Positions 61,508 to 64,000 of a stretch of 64,000 nt of DNA are shown piece after piece. Each line of letters starts with the position of its first letter. Within the stretch, counting starts at the first letter, position 1. The notes under the pieces were generated by a model. The model searched no databases, was not told where the DNA came from, and saw only the letters and a program-made list of their open reading frames with translations. A program made the position numbers and the translations under genes. The DNA comes from Ophiura sarsii (Eukaryota; Echinodermata; Ophiuroidea; Amphilepidida; Ophiuridae): the NCBI GenBank assembly GCA_035610835.1, contig CM069453.1:71984682-72048681 (forward strand), written 5' to 3'.

Positions 61508-64000
61508 TATTTTAAATAAAATCCATTTTAAAGAAAATCACGTTTTGACCCCTACAGACTTCCGTGTGACCTTTGACCCAAAACTGTGAAGACCCTATAT
61601 GGAGGTCAGGTAGGGGGTCCTACTGACCAAGTCTGGTGAATGTATCATGTAAACTGTAGGAGTAGAAGCATTTTAAAGAAAATCCATTTTAAAGAAAATC
61701 ACTTTTTGACCCCTACAGACTTCCGTGTGACCTTTGACCTAAAATTGTGAAGACCCTATATGGAGGTCAGGTAGGGGGTCCTACTGACCAAGTCTGGTGA
61801 ATGTAGCATGTAAACTGTAGGAGTAGAAGCATTTTAAAGAAAATCACGTTTTGACCCCTACAGACCCCCGTGTGACCTTTGACCCAAAACTGTGAAGACC
61901 CTATATGGAGGTCAGGTAGGGGGTCCTACTGACCAAGTCTGGTGAATGTATCATGTAAACTGTAGGAGTAGAAGCATTTTAAAGAAAATCAAGTTTTGAC
62001 CCCTACAGACTTCCGTGTGACCTTTGACCCAAAACTGTGAAGACCCTATATGGAGGTCAGGTAGGGGATCCTACTGACCAAGTCTGGTGAATGTAGCATG
62101 TAAACTGTAGGAGTAGAAGCATTTTAAAGAAAATCACGTTTTGACCCCTACAGACCCCCGTGTGACCTTTGACCCAAAACTGTGAAGACCCTATATGGAG
62201 GTCAGGTAGGGGGTCCTACTGACCAAGTCTGGTGAATGTATCATGTAAACTGTAGGAGTAGAAGCATTTTAAAGAAAATCAAGTTTTGACCCCTACAGAC
62301 TTCCGTGTGACCTTTGACCCAAAACTGTGAAGACCCTATATGGAGGTCAGGTAGGGGGTCCTACTGACCAAGTCTGGTGAATGTAGCATGTAAACTGTAG
62401 GAGTAAAAGCATTTTAAAGAAAATCCATTTTAAAGAAAATCACGTCTTGAACCCTACAGACTTCCGTGTGACCTTTGACCCAAAACTGTGAAGACCCTAT
62501 ATGGAGGTCAGGTAGGGGGTCCTACTGACCAAGTCTGGTGAATGTAGCATGTAAACTGTAGGAGTAGAAGCATTTTAAAGAAAATCACGTTTTGACTCCT
62601 ACAGACCCCCGTGTGACCTTTGACCCAAAACTGTGAAGACCCTATATGGAGGTCAGGTAGGGGGTCCTACTGACCAAGTCTGGTGAATGTAGCATGTAAA
62701 CTGTAGGAGTAGAAGCATTTTAAAGAAAATCCATTTTAAAGAAAATCACGTTTTGACCCCTACAGACGTCCGTGTGACCTTTGACCCAAAACTGTGAAGA
62801 CCCTATATGGAGGTCAGGTAGGGGGTCCTACTGACCAAGTCTGGTGAATGTAGCATGTAAACTGTAGGAGTAGAAGCATTTTAAAGAAAATCACGTTTTG
62901 ACCCCTACAGACCCCCGTGTGACCTTTGACCCAAAACTGTGAAGACCCTATATGGAGGTCAGGTAGGGGGTCCTACTGACTAAGTCTGGTGAATGTAGCA
63001 TGTAAACTGTAGGAGTAGAAGCATTTTAAAGAAAATCCATTTTAAAGAAAATCACGTTTTGACCCCTACAGACTTCCGTGTGACCTTTGACCCAAAACTG
63101 TGAAGACCCTATATGGAGGTCAGGTAGGGGGTCCTACTGACCAAGTCTGGTGAATGTATCATGTAAACTGTAGGAGTAGAAGCATTTTAAAGAAAATCAA
63201 GTTTTGACCCCTACAGACTTCCGTGTGACCTTTGACCCAAAACTGTGAAGACCCTATATGGAGGTCAGGTAGGGGGTCCTACTGACCAAGTCTGGTGAAT
63301 GTAGCATGTAAACTTTAGGAGTAGAAGCATTTTAAAGAAAATCACGTTTTGACCCCTACAGACCCCCGTGTGACCTTTGACCCAAAACTGTGAAGACCCT
63401 ATATGGAGGTCAGGTAGGGGGTCCTACTGACTAAGTCTGGTGAATGTAGCATGTAAACTGTAGGAGTAGAAGCATTTTAAAGAAAATCCATTTTAAAGAA
63501 AATCACGTTTTGACCCCTACAGACTTCCGTGTGACCTTTGACCCAAAACTGTGAAGACCCTATATGGAGGTCAGGTAGGGGGTCCTACTGACCAAGTCTG
63601 GTGAATGTATCATGTAAACTGTAGGAGTAGAAGCATTTTAAAGAAAATCAAGTTTTGACCCCTACAGACTTCCGTGTGACCTTTGACCCAAAACTGTGAA
63701 GACCCTATATGGAGGTCAGGTAGGGGGTCCTACTGACCAAGTCTGGTGAATGTAGCATGTAAACTGTAGGAGTAGAAGCATTTTAAAGAAAATCACGTTT
63801 TGACCCCTACAGACCCCCGTGTGACCTTTGACCCAAAACTGTGAAGACCCTATATGGAGGTCAGGTAGGGGGTCCTACTGACCAAGTCTGGTGAATGTAT
63901 CATGTAAACTGTAGGAGTAGAAGCATTTTAAAGAAAATCACGTTTTGACCCCTACAGACTTCCGTGTGACCTTTGACCCAAAACAGTGAAAACCCTATAT
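61508..64000 (+). repeat. 29-mer family, copy 3, cut by the window end
   Basis: Monomer starts: 61508(L), 61669(L), 61830, 61975, 62120, 62265, 62410(L), 62571, 62716(L), 62877, 63022(L), 63183, 63328, 63473(L), 63634, 63779, 63924 (incomplete). Markers TCACTTTTTGACC, GGGGATCC, CGTCTTGAACC and AGACGTCC all recur 3318 bp after copy 2. After 62716 four monomers present in copy 2 (59559-60154) are missing and the next three are doubled. The array continues beyond the window. Confidence 0.92.
62877..63778 (+). repeat. Two tandem copies of a 451-bp three-monomer block
   Basis: Blocks 62877-63327 and 63328-63778 each consist of an S unit with TGACTAAG, an L unit and an AAG S unit (145 + 161 + 145 = 451 bp). 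In the previous higher-order copy the block occurs once (60155-60605). The first block's last unit ends in ACTTTAGG; the second has ACTGTAGG. Confidence 0.88.

Larger units (their letters stand above)
1..64000. repeat. Tandem satellite array of 145/161-bp monomers filling the window
   Basis: The same unit recurs without interruption and always in the same orientation across all 64 kb; I divide it into about 424 monomers. Short units are 145 bp and long units 161 bp; a few are 143, 144, 148 or 160 bp because of small indels. No inversion, transposon insertion or unique DNA was seen, and both window edges cut the array, so its real size is larger. On the + strand stops occur in every monomer (for example TAA at unit position 6, TGA at 23, 44, 51, 64, 101 and 114). 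On the - strand TTA, CTA and TCA occur in all three phases. By hand no open stretch should exceed roughly 200 nt, so no protein-coding gene is supported. This is satellite DNA of a eukaryotic chromosome; a centromeric or pericentromeric location is inference. Confidence 0.98.

Noticed and set aside
1..64000. CRISPR array
   Set aside because: The repeats are contiguous 145/161-bp units with no unique spacers and no cas genes; this is satellite DNA.
1..64000. A gene for a tandem-repeat protein
   Set aside because: Neither 145 nor 161 is a multiple of three and stops occur in all six frames of each monomer; open stretches should not exceed about 200 nt.
1..64000. CENP-B box
   Set aside because: I looked for TTCG followed by CGGG at the required spacing, and its reverse; TTCCG at unit position 37-41 is the closest start and lacks the second half.
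1..64000. rDNA spacer, telomere repeat or transposon-derived array
   Set aside because: No rRNA-like, TTAGGG-like, reverse transcriptase, transposase or terminal inverted repeat sequence was seen; only satellite monomers are present.

Overview
The whole window is one tandem satellite DNA array. It runs head to tail from base 1 to base 64000, and I found no unique sequence, gene, RNA gene or transposon in it. Reading it by eye, I divide it into about 424 monomers (422 complete, one cut at each end), all in the same orientation. Two monomer lengths alternate: a short form (S) of 145 bp and a long form (L) of 161 bp. The long form differs almost only by a tandem duplication of the 16-bp segment CATTTTAAAGAAAATC at its start. 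I number each monomer from the C (sometimes T) of that segment. The short form is about 45% G+C (65 of 145 in one representative). Stop codons lie in all three + frames and all three - frames of every monomer, so the array is non-coding. A megasatellite-style array of this kind points to a eukaryotic chromosome, most likely pericentromeric, centromeric or other heterochromatin. I cannot name the taxon from sequence alone; an animal is plausible but unproven.

The monomers are organised into several kinds of higher-order repeat (HOR), recognised from private variants that recur at fixed spacing. Left to right: about two copies of a 10-mer (305-3282, period about 1.48-1.50 kb); a mixed block (3283-5100); three copies of a 9-mer of exactly 1369 bp (5101-9207); two copies of a 13-mer (1965 bp, then 1820 bp after loss of one monomer; 9369-13153); mixed blocks (13154-16034); one copy of a 19-mer (16035-18899, 2865 bp); the 20-mer domain (19190-40859) with copies of 3043, 6230 (internally triplicated), 3025, 3027, 3027 and 3318 bp (internally duplicated); a mixed block (40860-43420); two more 19-mer copies (43421-49153, 2868 and 2865 bp); a mixed block (49154-53824); and a 29-mer family (53825-64000) with copies of 4365 and 3318 bp and a third cut by the window end.

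The changes between HOR copies are nearly all gains or losses of whole monomers (sums of 145 and 161), as expected from unequal crossing-over in register. The 19-mer flanks the 20-mer domain on both sides, and the 19-mer to 20-mer transition is itself repeated about 30.25 kb apart. This suggests that a longer ancestral unit was present and that the centre later expanded.

The most interesting content is in the monomer. Nearly every copy carries TGACCTTTGACCC, whose reverse complement GGGTCAAAGGTCA is a textbook DR1 nuclear-receptor site. It also has further RGGTCA half-sites and a 10-bp-stem inverted repeat built on GGTCAG/CTGACC. The window therefore holds close to 400 potential DR1 sites at about 145-161 bp spacing. 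Whether anything binds there is unknown.
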